Source: Euptelea pleiosperma (Eukaryota; Streptophyta; Magnoliopsida; Ranunculales; Eupteleaceae). Taken from it: a stretch of DNA of 64,000 bases. The stretch covers positions 5,511,259-5,575,258 of the forward strand of contig CM068553.1 of the NCBI GenBank assembly GCA_035048495.1, read 5' to 3'. Shown one piece after another: positions 43,797 to 54,699 of this stretch (positions are counted from its first letter, which is position 1; every line of letters starts with the position of its first letter). The notes beneath the pieces were generated by a model that saw only the letters and a program-made list of their open reading frames with translations, did no database searches and had not been told where the DNA came from. A program made the position numbers and the translations under genes.

Positions 43797-44040
43797 ATGT
43801 CACGTGGAGCTCACTTTACGGCCCACTGGCCTTATGGATGTTTGATCCACCTCTTTATGGACCTACATGTCAAATATCAACTTGATCAATGATTTGTAAC
43901 AGTTATATTTTGGCATAAAAAAAAATTAATACTCAAATCCAACGGTTAGAAAATACGGATTAAACTGATTTTTGATGTGTAAATGCATCCAGAAGTGAAC
44001 CAATCATCCCAAAAGGCCAGTGGGCCCTAAAGCGTATTCC
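43797..44040. mobile_element. MITE, long-TIR family B
   Basis: GGCCCACTGGCCTTATGGAT with TTTGATCCACCTCTTTATGG at the left is mirrored at the right by GCATCCAGAAGTGAACCAAT and AAAAGGCCAGTGGGCCC. Same family as 51325-51550 and 63639-63855. Confidence 0.7.
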
Positions 44041-44221
44041 AGCTCGGACTCTGCCCACGTACATGGACGCATTTATGTACATCATGAGATAGAGTTTCAG
44101 AACATCATGCCGTACTCTAGAAAGAGAGACGTGATCACATGGTGAGCTCATCACCATGGTGAGGCTCCATGTGCACTATTTTCATAATACTTGCAAGCCA
44201 CCTATTTTAATACAATAATGA

Positions 44222-45000
44222 GAATTTTTGACATACCCTTATGTTATCTTCGAATTTGACATGCCCCCAACAATTTGAAAAATCTGACATACCCCCTTAT
44301 GACCTGGTCCACCATGCAAGATTATTTTGACTAAAATTATTTTTAAAAATAGACAAAAATACCCCTTTCTTCAATCTCGGAACAAGAAAAAATGTGGGTT
44401 TGGTAAAACCCCACCACCAAATCCAACAATTGCGGTAGACAAATGGCCACAAGATTCCAGTGGGTTAGCTGCTCATCATCGACGACCAACCTATCGATAG
44501 ACATTTAGCATACTAAAAGTAAATCAACAGCAAGTTGCATAGAACATCAACAACAGAACAACCTTTAGTTAAATTTTTCAAAAACTAAAAAACACTAGTA
44601 ACCACTTCAGCTAAATTCGTCAAAAACCTTAAGCATTAAAAATGGTTCAATGACTTTAGATGAACCACCATGCTCTCGTTGAAAGGAAGATACAGCCAGA
44701 CACGCCATACCTACAAAGACAATAACACAATAATAATTAAACAACTATTATTGTTTGGCCAACCCATTGGAATCCCTGGACAGCTATCCACCACAACTGT
44801 TTGATTTGGGGTTGAAGTTTTATCCTAAATTCTCTTTCTTTTTTGTTCAAAGGTTGAAGAAAGGGGCATTTTTGTCTTTTCAAAAAATTAGTCGACGACA
44901 GTCTTGTATTGTGGACCAGATCATAAGGGGTATGTCAACTTTTTCAAATTATGGGGGTATGTCAAATTTCGTAGATAACATGGGGGTATGACAAAAATGC
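44222..45000. mobile_element. Non-autonomous TIR transposon, about 780 bp
   Basis: ATTTTTGACATACCCTTATG, TTATCTTCGAATTTGACATG and GACATACCCCCTTATGACCT at the left are inverted at the right as GGACCAGATCATAAGGGGTA, GTATGTCAAATTTCGTAGAT and GGGGGTATGACAAAAAT. The arms are about 75-95 bp. The interior has no transposase. Mutator-like affinity is a guess from arm length; no target duplication identified. Confidence 0.78.
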
Positions 45001-45792
45001 CCTAAAATAAAATAAAACCACTTTTCTTTATCTCTCTCTCCAATGAGATGCCTCACCCCATGGTTTACACCATGTTGAGCTCACCATGTGATCAGTCTGT
45101 GATGTTGACTCTAGTCTTTTATTTAGATAATTTAATTTTAAAGCTTTAAATGTATGGATAGAGATAGATGCACAGTAGGACCTACACTGCTCAGAGTGCA
45201 TGTTGGTCCGGCCATGATTACAACTTTATCGACTCATCTTGTGGATGCAATTGTTGAGCTGCAGCTTGCAGGATGGATACAGGGCAATTTTTTTTTTTTT
45301 TTTTATGAGCAAGAGCAACATATATAAGACTAGTAGCAAAACAAACTACAGTTTCCCTAATGCCCTTCTTAAGTTTGTTGATGAATCAGCAAGGAGTTGT
45401 ACTTCTTTTTCTTGTAACCAGTGCAAGTGGTTGCCAAGCCCTTGCAAATTCTTTAAGAAAATGGATGCAAGCATGTGCAACGCAAAAACTGTGGTAAGTG
45501 ACTACAATAAAACTCACCGCATTTGCACTGAAATGCAAAATGCATCCCAGTGCAGGGCCTCAAGAAAAATCAGAAAAAAAAACCAGGAGACAAAGAAAAC
45601 CACCTAAAAAAAAAGCAAAATTCCTAGAATGGAGATGCTCCTCATCCATACAAATGGCTTCTGCAAGGAGTTGCACATAAATCAGGATGTAACGTTTTTT
45701 CTTTGTTTATATTAGTTGGTAGGGTCTGTAATCCACGTCAAATAAATAATAAAAAATAAAGACTTCGTATGATTTCACCCTGTATATTGGTG
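45001..45792. other. Intergenic
   Basis: A T-run at about 45289-45304 may mark an old retroelement tail. The plus-strand reading frame at 45302-45607 is lysine-rich from A-tracts and not recognisable as a gene. Confidence 0.35.
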
Positions 45793-45890
45793 CGATTGAC
45801 TAGTAACTAAAGTGCTTACATAACCAATGAGAGAAATTGGACGATTGACTAGTAACTAAAGTGCTTACATAACCAATGAGAGAAATTGGA
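45793..45890. repeat. 49-bp perfect tandem duplication
   Basis: 45793-45841 and 45842-45890 are identical, starting CGATTGACTAGTAACTAAAG. A short recent duplication in non-coding DNA. Confidence 0.92.
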
Positions 45891-45964
45891 CGACCGGGTT
45901 TCTCCTAAATTCCTAGTAACTGCGTCATTAAATCAAAATGTAGGCTGTTTGATTCTCTTTATCG

Positions 45965-46130
45965 TAGGCCATCGTAGGCCCATGCCCATGGCACTCCCCA
46001 ACAAATTAAGCATTTGCCAAAATAGGGTGTGAGTGGCTGAGATCCACCGTCCAGTTGGGGATAAGATCTTGTCCCTTCTTTATTGAAGCTTATAGGAGGG
46101 GGAGACAACTGAGCTCCCTTATTATATAGA
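45965..46130 (-). mobile_element. Mini Helitron-like repeat, copy 1
   Basis: On the minus strand it starts TCTATATAATAAGGGAGC after an A (Helitron-type TC start) and ends near the hairpin-like TGCCATGGGCA. The middle shares ATTTGCCAAAATAGGGTGTG and the TTATAGGAGGGGGAGACAAC segment with copies at 59662 and 60139. The 3' CTRR terminus is not preserved here. Confidence 0.55.
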
Positions 46131-47560
46131 TATACGTGATATATTTTAAAGTCTGAGAACAAAAACAAAGAAAATTTAACATTATCCAAAATAGACATAG
46201 TTGTCCACAGAATCGCTAGATGCAAGCCTGTCGTGTGATTTGTGATTGATTTCGCATCTCCTTCGAACTCCACTTGCTCCAATTTCAAGTCTGAAGCTGG
46301 ACGCCCCCTCTGAAGGCGATCGCATATTGGATCTTCCCGCAATGAGGGAAGCGACGATCAGACCTGCTGATGCCAAAGAACATGTGCTACCAAAATGGGC
46401 ATCCATGTTTTTGGCCACCCCTTGAGATCGGTGATTTATAGCCGTTGATTTGGGTACCCAAAAAAACGTTAGAATCACCCATGAAAACTGCTCAAATTCA
46501 AGGATTAAAAGTCGCCAATAAGACTGCTTTTGGTGTGTAGATCCACCAAGGGATGGGCCAAACATCTTTCATTAGCGGGCCCAAAAAGTGTGCCGTATGG
46601 CATTTTAGAAGGGGCAAGCGTTACCGTGTCTAGCAATTTGGAGGCAAAATTTTTCTCCCCACTTACACCCTGCTCAAAATAAAAAAATTCCATACACTTT
46701 AACCCATGTTATGAAAAATATGTTGGTCAAAATTTAATAGGGATATTAATGGGCCGAACCAGCATGATGGGCTTTTAGGCCCAGCCCTAATGGTCATTAG
46801 CATGGACTGTATTTATGGGCCTGATGTGCTTGAGCATGATCTTAAGATGGGCTTGATAAATGGGCCAGATTTTGACATAAATTTTAACAAAAGTACCTTA
46901 GACCCAGACCAAACTTAATGACTCGCCCGATTATATTTATCAATGGGCTGGGATTGAGCTTAGAACGTTGGGTCTATAATGGGCTGGGTCAGACATGGCC
47001 TAGCCACATTATCTCAAACCAGGCACTAGCAGAGCTCGTCCCGGCCCAAACTCTATCCATTAACTAACACCCCTATTAATTATATCGAGGTTGAGGGCCT
47101 TCGGGGGACGCAAAACCTCACCACCGAATATCCACCCGATGAAAACCCTTTTTGTCCAAAAATTTGGAAAATTCGCATTATAATGCACGGACTTATTAAC
47201 AATGCCCCAAACAAAACTGTTCCAAAAAACTGTTAAATTCAAAACAGATGTTATTAGGGTACATGTCAAGTAGAGAGGCGCTGGTCAGTAATATCGATCA
47301 CTAGCGCTAGTGACTAAAAGTGAACTACGTGGCCCGCCCACCCTCTATGTCCGGGGAGTTTTGAGTGGCTGTCAAAGTTTGATGGTGCACCACGCCAGCA
47401 AATATATCTGTGAATTGTGACATTTGTCCCCAAATCTAAACCCCTTCTCAAAACCTGTAATAATGACCATCGTCGTCGTTGCAATTCCCACGGACAAACT
47501 CCCCACCGAGAGACTAACCGGAAAAAAGAAAAACCGTATAAACAGCAAAGAGGACGCCAT
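46131..47560. other. Intergenic, half MITE at 46440-46600
   Basis: A family B half-copy lies near 46440-46600 (GTAGATCCACCAAGGGATGG). No coding sequence recognised. Confidence 0.4.
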
Positions 47561-49148
47561 TAAAGCTCTGAACCAGACCTCGCAAATCTCTTAATAAGGT
47601 AAGTTGAAACCCCCGAAATTCTCTCTGCTTTTTTTTGTCTCTAGTTCTTTTTCTCTATGATTGCTGCTTTTAACGAGGAAAAGAAGACCTAGGGCAGTTG
47701 TAAAAGGGGTTCTACGGCATAGTCTTACGTTGCACGTGCTTATGTGGCATGTTTCTTGCTCAAGTGGTTAGGAGTGGTTTCTTTTGAAGTTTGAATTTAG
47801 ATTTGTAAATCTCCACGTATCGAGTCCTGTGAGGAATGGTGGTGATAAAATTTGGTTAATAAGTTAGAGATCTTTAAGACTTGGTCAAACAAGTTAGAGA
47901 TCAATGGTGTAGTTCGATTTGGCAACCTTTCAAATTTGATAGATTATTTTGAATTACAGAGGATTGCTGGAATATGGACAATGCACCTTGGGGATTTGCA
48001 CAATCGCAGGCCCAAATCTCATGTGTAAATTATAGCCAAGATAATTCTCTCATTGTTTTCTTCTGCTATTGGTGCCACGAAATAGCTTCGGCAATTAGAT
48101 GGATTGAAGCAATGACTACTATTTGCCTATCTGGAAGACGTTGGAACTTGCTATACTGCTTGGCGAGAAAAACTTAGCATGTGGGATCATTGCCGTCAAA
48201 GCGGGGTAGATCGACCCTCAAGGGTCCTGAATTTGAAATTTTCGTAATGTAGTTTAGAGCTTATTCATAGGTCCCACCACTGCTGTTAGAACTGATTTCA
48301 AGTACATGTGATTGGTCATGGAGTCGATGTTCACCATGATTGTTGGGTTGAGTTGAGCTACCATTTCTTTGGAGCTGTGAAAAGATGCCGACAACCCATC
48401 TACTTTGAAACGGTCGCCATCATTGTTGCTTTAAGTTCACCGAGATTTCGGCCATGCTCTCCAAGTTTGAACTGTGTCTCTAACCTGTTGAAGTGTTTGA
48501 TCTAGCTCCCTACAAGTTAGAGCCATTTCCTCTATTGAGTCTGCCAGGTTGATTGCTCTAACACCACTTCATAGGATATTGTGTATCCTATCTGGTTTCT
48601 GATGTCAAAAGATCTGTTTCGAGCAAGATCAGGTTCCTAAATTCTTTGAAATGTTTTCCTTGGAAACATATGACCGATTACATCCAACTTATATTTTTTC
48701 TTATAGCTCCTAAGAAGTCTCCTAATAAACCTCTTAAGTCCTATCTCCACCCTCCTCATATGATTGGGTAAGTGGTTACAAGATTTATTCAAAGTGTTCA
48801 TGCGATAGCAACTACTTTCTGACATTACTCACTCATGACAAATGATAACAAATAGGGAAAAATGAATTTAAATAAAGATAAGATGATTGAGATGATTGAA
48901 GTTGGTTACAAGAGATATTTTGCTTTCTTTACTGGGCTGCATGGGATGTATGGGCCCTATCAACATGCTACAAGGTCCTGTCTTTTATCACATCAAAGAG
49001 GTGCGTTTGTGGGTTGCATGAGATGTGCCCTATCAACATGCTACAAGGTCATGCCTTTTATCACATCAAAGTGGAATTTGAGGACCTTTTATATATAAGA
49101 TCAAATCAGAACAGAGCCACATGGGATCTGTTTAATCATTCCCTGAAG
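47561..49148. other. Intergenic, with partial tandem duplication near 48950-49075
   Basis: CCCTATCAACATGCTACAAG occurs at 48955 and 49028, each followed by nearly the same 25 bp; this is an imperfect 73-bp tandem duplication. A donor-like AATAAGGTAAGT lies at 47592-47603, but no exon could be supported. The reading frames at 47974 and 48308 are not recognised. Confidence 0.45.
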
Positions 49149-49832
49149 AGTTGGAAACCCCCTTTTGCCATAGGCTAGAATCATTCGCTTTTCTAACAAA
49201 AACACAAGCAATTCATCAATTGCAATCGCGCTTGGCTGCTTATGATCCGGTGACATTCGGATTGGATTATAATTAGTTTTTGGAAGATCACTGTGGGAGG
49301 AAACCGAAGAAGAGGGCGGTTTTCGAATGTGAAGAATTCGATTTGTGTAAGTTCTTTAATGCTGGGAAATGGTATGGAGCTTATGATAAGGCTGTTAAGG
49401 AGAAGAAATGGGGGAAAGTTTTTAGGTTCGTGTGAGAATTCAGTTGGGAAGACTTTGGATTGCTTGAAGGGGGTTTTGTGTCAGTTTTATTGAGAGCATT
49501 TGTATGATTACGAGATTTATGCTTTTGAGAAAAGGTTTTGGGAAATTGTGGAGGTTCGGTGAGTGAAAACCAAGTTATCTTTGACAGTGACTTGGATGCT
49601 TCTTGTATTGGAGTGGTTTTCCTTGTGTCAATGATCTGAAGCCACCTTCAATTGATGTTGGGTTATGGGATAAATATTCTGCAAGCCGATGGAATCTCAA
49701 TGACTTGCCCAAAGTGCAAGATTCAATGCTTCAAGCAGTTCTTGATAATGTTGGTGTATGTTGGGAAGTTGTTTTCCTCCTTTTGTTGGCATTTTGAAGA
49801 CCACTACTTTTCCTCAATGGATTATTACATAG
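49149..49832 (+). pseudogene. KDM5/JMJ17-like histone H3K4 demethylase pseudogene
   Basis: Fragments of a plant KDM5-type (JMJ17) lysine demethylase appear in order: SWKPPFAIG, LESFAFLTKTQAIHQL, an ARID-like part (FECEEFDLCKFFNAGKW, KAVKEKKWGKVFRFV), VLCQFY then EHLYDYE, FEKRFWEIVE, DSDLDASCIG, GFPCVNDLKPPSIDVGLW, WNLNDLP, and JmjC sequence KLFSSFCWHFEDHYF with the iron-binding HxE (HFED, 49790-49801). It is disabled by TAG at 49274-49276, TGA at 49491-49493, and several frameshifts (near 49178, 49430, 49553, 49613 and 49757). The stretch between LYDYE and FWEIVE, which in intact proteins carries the PHD finger, is deleted. No introns are visible across the fragment, so a processed retrocopy is possible. 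Not functional. Confidence 0.88.
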
Positions 49833-51018
49833 GTATATCTCCTGTTGTGGTTTTTATTTTGAAGTTGGTTTTTTTTTCCCCTAATTATTTATTTATCGGT
49901 TTCTAAAATTAGATTTGTACCAACTACCAACAGATATTTTGTTATTATATTGAGTTTTTTTTTTATTAAAAAGATTCACAACAATAGAGTCCTTATAGAA
50001 ATTTTAACATGGATGCTTCAATTACACTGATGACCAAATCAAACAAACACAACAGAGGTGGTATTGGATCTTCAAACACTCTCATTTTCATTTCAAATTT
50101 GAGGCGGCTACTAAAGATTTTTCGTTATGTCAACTCATCCTTCTAAAAGTTCATAATAAAGGTTTTGATGCTGGACAATTCGATTGAAGAGAATAAAAAA
50201 GTAAACTTATAAATCATAGTTGGAAATAGGTTTGATTAATTGCACTAATCACATATGAAGCTTTGTACCTTGCATTAGTTGCATAGCATAGCATCATCTA
50301 TCACATCCAACAATATAGAAATTTCTCAATTTTAACTTCAAATATCACTACCATATATGAGTATCTCCAAGAATACAAGTATATGACTATCAAAAAAACC
50401 AAAAAATTCCTAGTCAAAACAAAACTAAAGCCCTTAAACTTTCTAAAATGTTGTTTTATAAGTTTCTAACCTTAAATATAATAAACAAATCAAAACAACT
50501 AATCCCGCCATAGATCTGCTTCCTGTTTGTATTTTGGCCATAATCCAGTCCTCATGTCCAAATTGTGCAATCTCGGGCTTATTGGATGGCTAATTGAATA
50601 AGTCATCTAACTCTACCAAAATTAAGACATTTCACGGTTTATGACATTGAAAATATGGCCATAAATATAGTGGCTTGATTAAATTGCATCAATTCTCTTG
50701 GCTGGAGAGACTCAATCCTATTGGATTTGCCTTCTATTATTGAAAACCTTGTGTGGTACACATTTTTTTAACATCCAGTCTGAATCGCTTCAGTTTTTAG
50801 TTCCTTTCATGACAATAACAGTGTGCATTAGCTTCTTCCTTGATAGGGTAAAACCATATATATTTTTTTAGTGTTATTATTAGTTATGAAGAATTAATGG
50901 GTACCATGGGTCATCATTATACAGGTTTCATACCCAACTTTCTCCACCATCTTATCCATTAGATTGAGTAGATAAATGAAGCTGTTGATCTTTTGTCATG
51001 CACCTAGGGATTTGAATT
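49833..51018. other. Intergenic
   Basis: AT-rich; no recognised continuation of the demethylase pseudogene and no other gene. Confidence 0.4.
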
Positions 51019-51324
51019 TCTATACTATTATAAAGCCAAAACTTGGGTTGGGCGACAGTCACAGGCTTCACAAGAGGCTCACCTATATACGCTACGTATG
51101 GCAAGAAAATACAAAAAAAGTTACGTTAATTAATTTTCTTACTTTTTCCTGTGTATAGTCTTTATGCAACTTTTTAGGGGTAATTAAGTCTTTAAACAAC
51201 TTTTCTCTTTTGTCTTAGCAGTACGTCAACTGCTCTCTCCCCTTCTGTTATCATGAACTCCTTCCCTGGAAAAAATTTAGTGATGGAAGTTCATCATCAA
51301 CGTTGATGATGGCTACTAGAAGTG

Positions 51325-51550
51325 ACTGACCGTATGGATGTTTGGACCATCCCTAGGTAGACGTATATGATAAAAATCAGCATGATTAGTGATTTCTAAC
51401 CTTTGGATCTGATTATGCCAAATAATGCTCGAAATCGACACTTAAAAATAAACCATGAAAAATACTCTAATACATATAGAAATTACTAATCCGGGTGAAT
51501 TTTGGTATATAGGTCCATCTAGGGATGGGTCAAACATCCATACGGTCAGT
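51325..51550. mobile_element. MITE, long-TIR family B (best-preserved copy)
   Basis: ACTGACCGTATGGATGTTTG at the left is the exact inverse of the right end except one base (CAAACATCCATACGGTCAGT). The inverted similarity continues for about 70 bp through CCATCCCTAGGTAGACGTAT. Confidence 0.85.
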
Positions 51551-51699
51551 ACTCTCTAAGAGTGTGCCACGTGGCTTATATAATATGGTCCATCATCACG
51601 TGGATGTTTGCAAAAACATAAAAAACAACAACAAAAAGTTAACTAAAATGTACCATACATACTCCCATTATTTTAAGAGTAATGATCACATGGTTCAAG

Positions 51700-51905
51700 G
51701 GTTATGGACATTATGGTGGTGTCGTTTTGTCATTGGTCAAATAATGCTCAAAATCTATTGTTAAAAACAAACCATGAAAAAGACTCTAATCCAATGGATA
51801 TAAATTAGTAATCAAGATGAATTTTCGTATGTAGCTCCACCTAGGGATGGACCAAACATCTATGCGTTCAGTGATTGCTAAGTGTTTTCCATGTGTAGGG
51901 TGCTG
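51700..51905. mobile_element. Partial family B MITE
   Basis: Carries the family centre (AATAATGCTCAAAATC) and the right arm GTAGCTCCACCTAGGGATGG and CATCTATGCGTTCAGTG. The left arm is decayed. Confidence 0.6.
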
Positions 51906-51948
51906 CCACATATAAGGTGCACGTGCATCGCACGTGGCGTACCCCTAG

Positions 51949-52784
51949 TGTTCTTAATATGAATATATCATGAAGTTCATTTTGGATTGTCATGTTGGTC
52001 CAGTCTCCTCATCAAACATGACATACACCCTTACTTCTTCCATGACTTTGAAAATTTTTGTATAGAGGTTCAATGCATTAGCTGTCATCAAGGTTTGACC
52101 ATCTAATCTCATACAGGGGCCGTTGATGCTCTACTACCTCTGCAATGCTGACCTTTTTTTTTCCTTTTTTCATAGGGGTGGCTACATGGGTAGAATCTGA
52201 ATGGACTTTCATAACTTATTTCGTGAGGTAGGTCTTTTTGACAATGATTTTGTCATTGTCATTTGCTTTGCATTTTCGCCCCTTCGTCATTATTGTAGAA
52301 TTAAGGGAATGGTTGGACTGAAGAAGAGAAGGAGAAATGGATCGGACCCCTCCATCCATAGTATTTCGAACATTTTGAATGCAATGCCCAACCCAATTCC
52401 TTCTTTGTATTCCTTGTAGATGGCCCACCGACATTGTGTACTTTCGTTTCGTGTGGTAGTTCTTGGAGTAGTAGAACCCTAGCATCTAGCTTCTGTAGAG
52501 ATACATTAAATAAATTTTCATCCGTTGCAGATCAGTCATTGATGTAAGTTGCTAACCACTTCTCATGTCTCTTCGGGAGAGCCATAATGTTGGTATAATG
52601 TCCTTTGTAGTGAAGCCCCATGCATTTGAGCAGGTAGTCTATCAAGTTTTTTATCTTTTATTTAGGTTTTTTGCCATTTCATTTATTTTTCTTTCTTATT
52701 AGGATTGTTAGTCAAGTTTCTTTTATGTCTGGATATTTGATCTTTAATTGTGGACTCCACTTGAACTTTGTCTGTGTAGTGTCT
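51949..52784. other. Intergenic
   Basis: No feature recognised. Reading frames on both strands at 52201-52485 show no family resemblance. Confidence 0.35.
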
Positions 52785-52985
52785 TTGTTTACATTGCATT
52801 GCTGGTCTCAAGCCCGGGTGAAGGAGAGTTATGTTAGGTTGACAGCCAGGATAAATTTTTTTTGAAATCCCTTTACATGAATCCAAACGCGTTGATTTTG
52901 GCATAGCTCTAAACATAGTCGAAATGGTGAAATAGGATTCATGTTGCCAACCCCAAACATTTGGGTAATGATGATGATGAATTGT
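52785..52985 (+). mobile_element. Probable RTE-type LINE 3' end
   Basis: Ends ATTCATGTTGCCAACCCCAA, then ACATTTGGGTAATGATGATG, closely resembling the usual plant RTE 3' terminus (ATTCATGTAGCCGACCCC...TTTGGGATTAAGGC) with a short triplet tail. Coding sequence is absent or unreadable. Confidence 0.55.
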
Positions 52986-53288
52986 AGACTCCACTTGCTG
53001 TTTTGAGAAGAATGCGAACCAATACCCGATCTCTCAGTTGATGTTCTCTTTGTGAAGTGATATCAGTTTTGAATTTGAAGTGCAGAGTATTGGATTTCCT
53101 CATTTTCTCATTAATATATACGTCATCCTTCAAAAAGCAAAAAAGAAAATAATGCAAATGATTTTATTGAAAAATTTGTGTAGTTTCTATTCACACCTCC
53201 CTACATGATACATTTTTAAGGAGCATAGACTTCACCTTTAGAAAAAAAAAAGGAGCATATACTTCACTAGTCATCAAATCAATAGTGT

Positions 53289-53454
53289 TGTAAAGTAAAT
53301 TTGAGATGGGAAGAGGAAGGAGAAGAATAGAGAGATAGAAGAGGAAGTTGAACTTGTGTCTTGAACTTACACTAGTCAACCCTTATGATTCTTATATATA
53401 CCATGCTATAAGAAAGGTAAAAATGCAAAAATACCCTTATGTTACATTAACGCT
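53289..53454 (-). repeat. Copia 3' LTR (minus strand)
   Basis: About 166 bp. The start reads CGTTAATG instead of TGTTAATG and the end reads TTTACTTTACA. Same family as the GSH1-intron LTRs. Confidence 0.75.
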
Positions 53455-53995
53455 CCTTCTCAAGCTGGAGCATATATCTCATATATACCCAGCTTGAAAC
53501 ATAAGAAATCACTCCTTGTGGGACTCAATGCCTTTAGCTAACTAATGTTCTAACTTCACATATGGAGTACAAATGTCACCATTTTCAATTTTCTCTCTGA
53601 TGAAGTGGCAATCAACTTCAATGTGATTGGTCCTCTCATGAAAAGTAGGATTAGAAGCAATATGGATAGCCGCTTGATTATCACAAAACAGAGGAATACG
53701 GAGATCAACTGCAAATCCTATCTCCTAGAGAAGATTCCTCAGTTATGTCAACTCACAAGTAGTGTGAGCCATAGCCTGATGCTCAGCTTCTCTGCTAGAC
53801 CGAGTTACCACATTCTGTTTGTTACTCCGCCACGAGTCACGACACAAGGTTCCTACCAAGGAATGTGCAATATCATGTGGTAGATCTCCTATCAGATAAT
53901 GAGCTAGCCTAATCAACATTTGCATAGCCCTCAACACGTACATGACCATGCGTTTGGTATAACCGTATAACAAACCATGGTCAGGAGCTCCTTAT

Positions 53996-54446
53996 TTTCT
54001 TTTGTCGCTGAATGACGTGATATAATAAAAAGGGGGGAAAGGATTACAAAAGAGGGTGAATCAATACACCCGAAAAATAAAATAAGAGAAAAGAAAAAGG
54101 AAACCAGGAAGAGAGGGAAGACATTAAGCTACAAAATGATAGTATGTCTTCGAGGGATCTTCAATAGAGGAGAGAAATGGAGGTCTTCCATCCCACCATT
54201 GAGAGGACCCACAACATAAAGAGGAAGCTAGTTTTGCACAACAATCAGCATTGAAATTCACTTCCCTCTATGTAAGAGAGGGAAGACATTAAGCTACAAA
54301 ACGATAGTATGTCTTCGAGGGATCTTCAATAGAGGAGAGAAATGGAGGTCTTCCATCCCACTGTTGAGAGGAACACAAAGAGGAAGCTAGTTTTGCACAA
54401 CAATCAGCATCGAAATTCATTTCCCTCCATGTAGAACTTAAGAAGT
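53996..54446 (-). mobile_element. LINE 3' fragment inserted into the Copia copy, with target duplication
   Basis: Flanked by GGTCAGGAGCTCCTTAT (53979-53995) and GGCCAGGAGCTCCTTAT (54447-54463), a 17-bp target duplication with one change that splits the Copia frame before the HGLLYGY motif. The minus strand encodes an RNase H tail (MNFDADCCAKLASSL). An internal 165-bp segment is tandemly duplicated. Confidence 0.85.
54109..54435. repeat. 165-bp tandem duplication inside the LINE fragment
   Basis: Copies start AAGAGAGGGAAGACATTAAG at 54109 and 54274. The second has a few substitutions and a short deletion near 54375. Both include the RNase H tail. Confidence 0.88.
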
Positions 54447-54587
54447 GGCCAGGAGCTCCTTATAGATATCTGAGAACACGAATCACAGCCTTCCAATGTG
54501 GGCTTCGAGGCTCTTGCATAAATTGACTTACCACAATAATAGCGAAAGAAATTTCAAGTCTAGTGATGGTGAGGTAATTAAGCTCGC

Positions 54588-54637
54588 CATCACCACCACC
54601 ACTTTTCCCACCACCACCACCACCACCACCACCACTC
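54588..54637. repeat. (CCA)n microsatellite
   Basis: CACCACCACCA, then ACTTTTCC, then nine to ten CCA/CAC units. It lies at the end of the Copia fragment. Confidence 0.85.
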
Positions 54638-54699
54638 CTCGTTAGTAACTAAGTAGGTGAGGTGACAATGTGAAGTCATCGTCGAAGCCTGCATCAAAC

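Larger units (their letters stand above)
51019..51948 (+). mobile_element. Candidate non-autonomous Helitron, about 930 bp
   Basis: Starts TCTATACTATTATAAAG and ends with a perfect 7-bp hairpin CACGTGC/GCACGTG (loop ATC, 51920-51936), then 8 nt and CTAG followed by T. TC start, 3' hairpin and CTRR end are Helitron hallmarks. The base before TC is T where A is expected. Two family B MITEs sit inside. It has no Rep/helicase coding capacity. Confidence 0.5.
53289..54585 (-). mobile_element. Second copy of the GSH1-intron Copia family, 3' part
   Basis: The minus strand reads RT C-terminus (GELNYLTITRLEISFA), then RNase H pieces [61 protein letters not shown], and a 3' LTR at 53454-53289 related to the LTRs at 3024 and 8420 (same GTTAATGTAACA start region and AGTTCAACTTCCTCTTCTAT core). 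It lacks the 5' part and is interrupted by a LINE fragment at 53996-54446. Confidence 0.85.

Noticed and set aside
45239..45680. Plus-strand frame of 122 codons following a T-run
   Set aside because: Translation is driven by T- and A-tracts; the cysteines have no regular zinc-finger spacing and no family is recognised.
47585..48200. Possible 5' exon (AATAAGGTAAGT) and the frame at 47974 as part of the demethylase pseudogene
   Set aside because: The translations do not resemble the JMJ17 N-terminus, and no acceptor/donor pairing could be supported.
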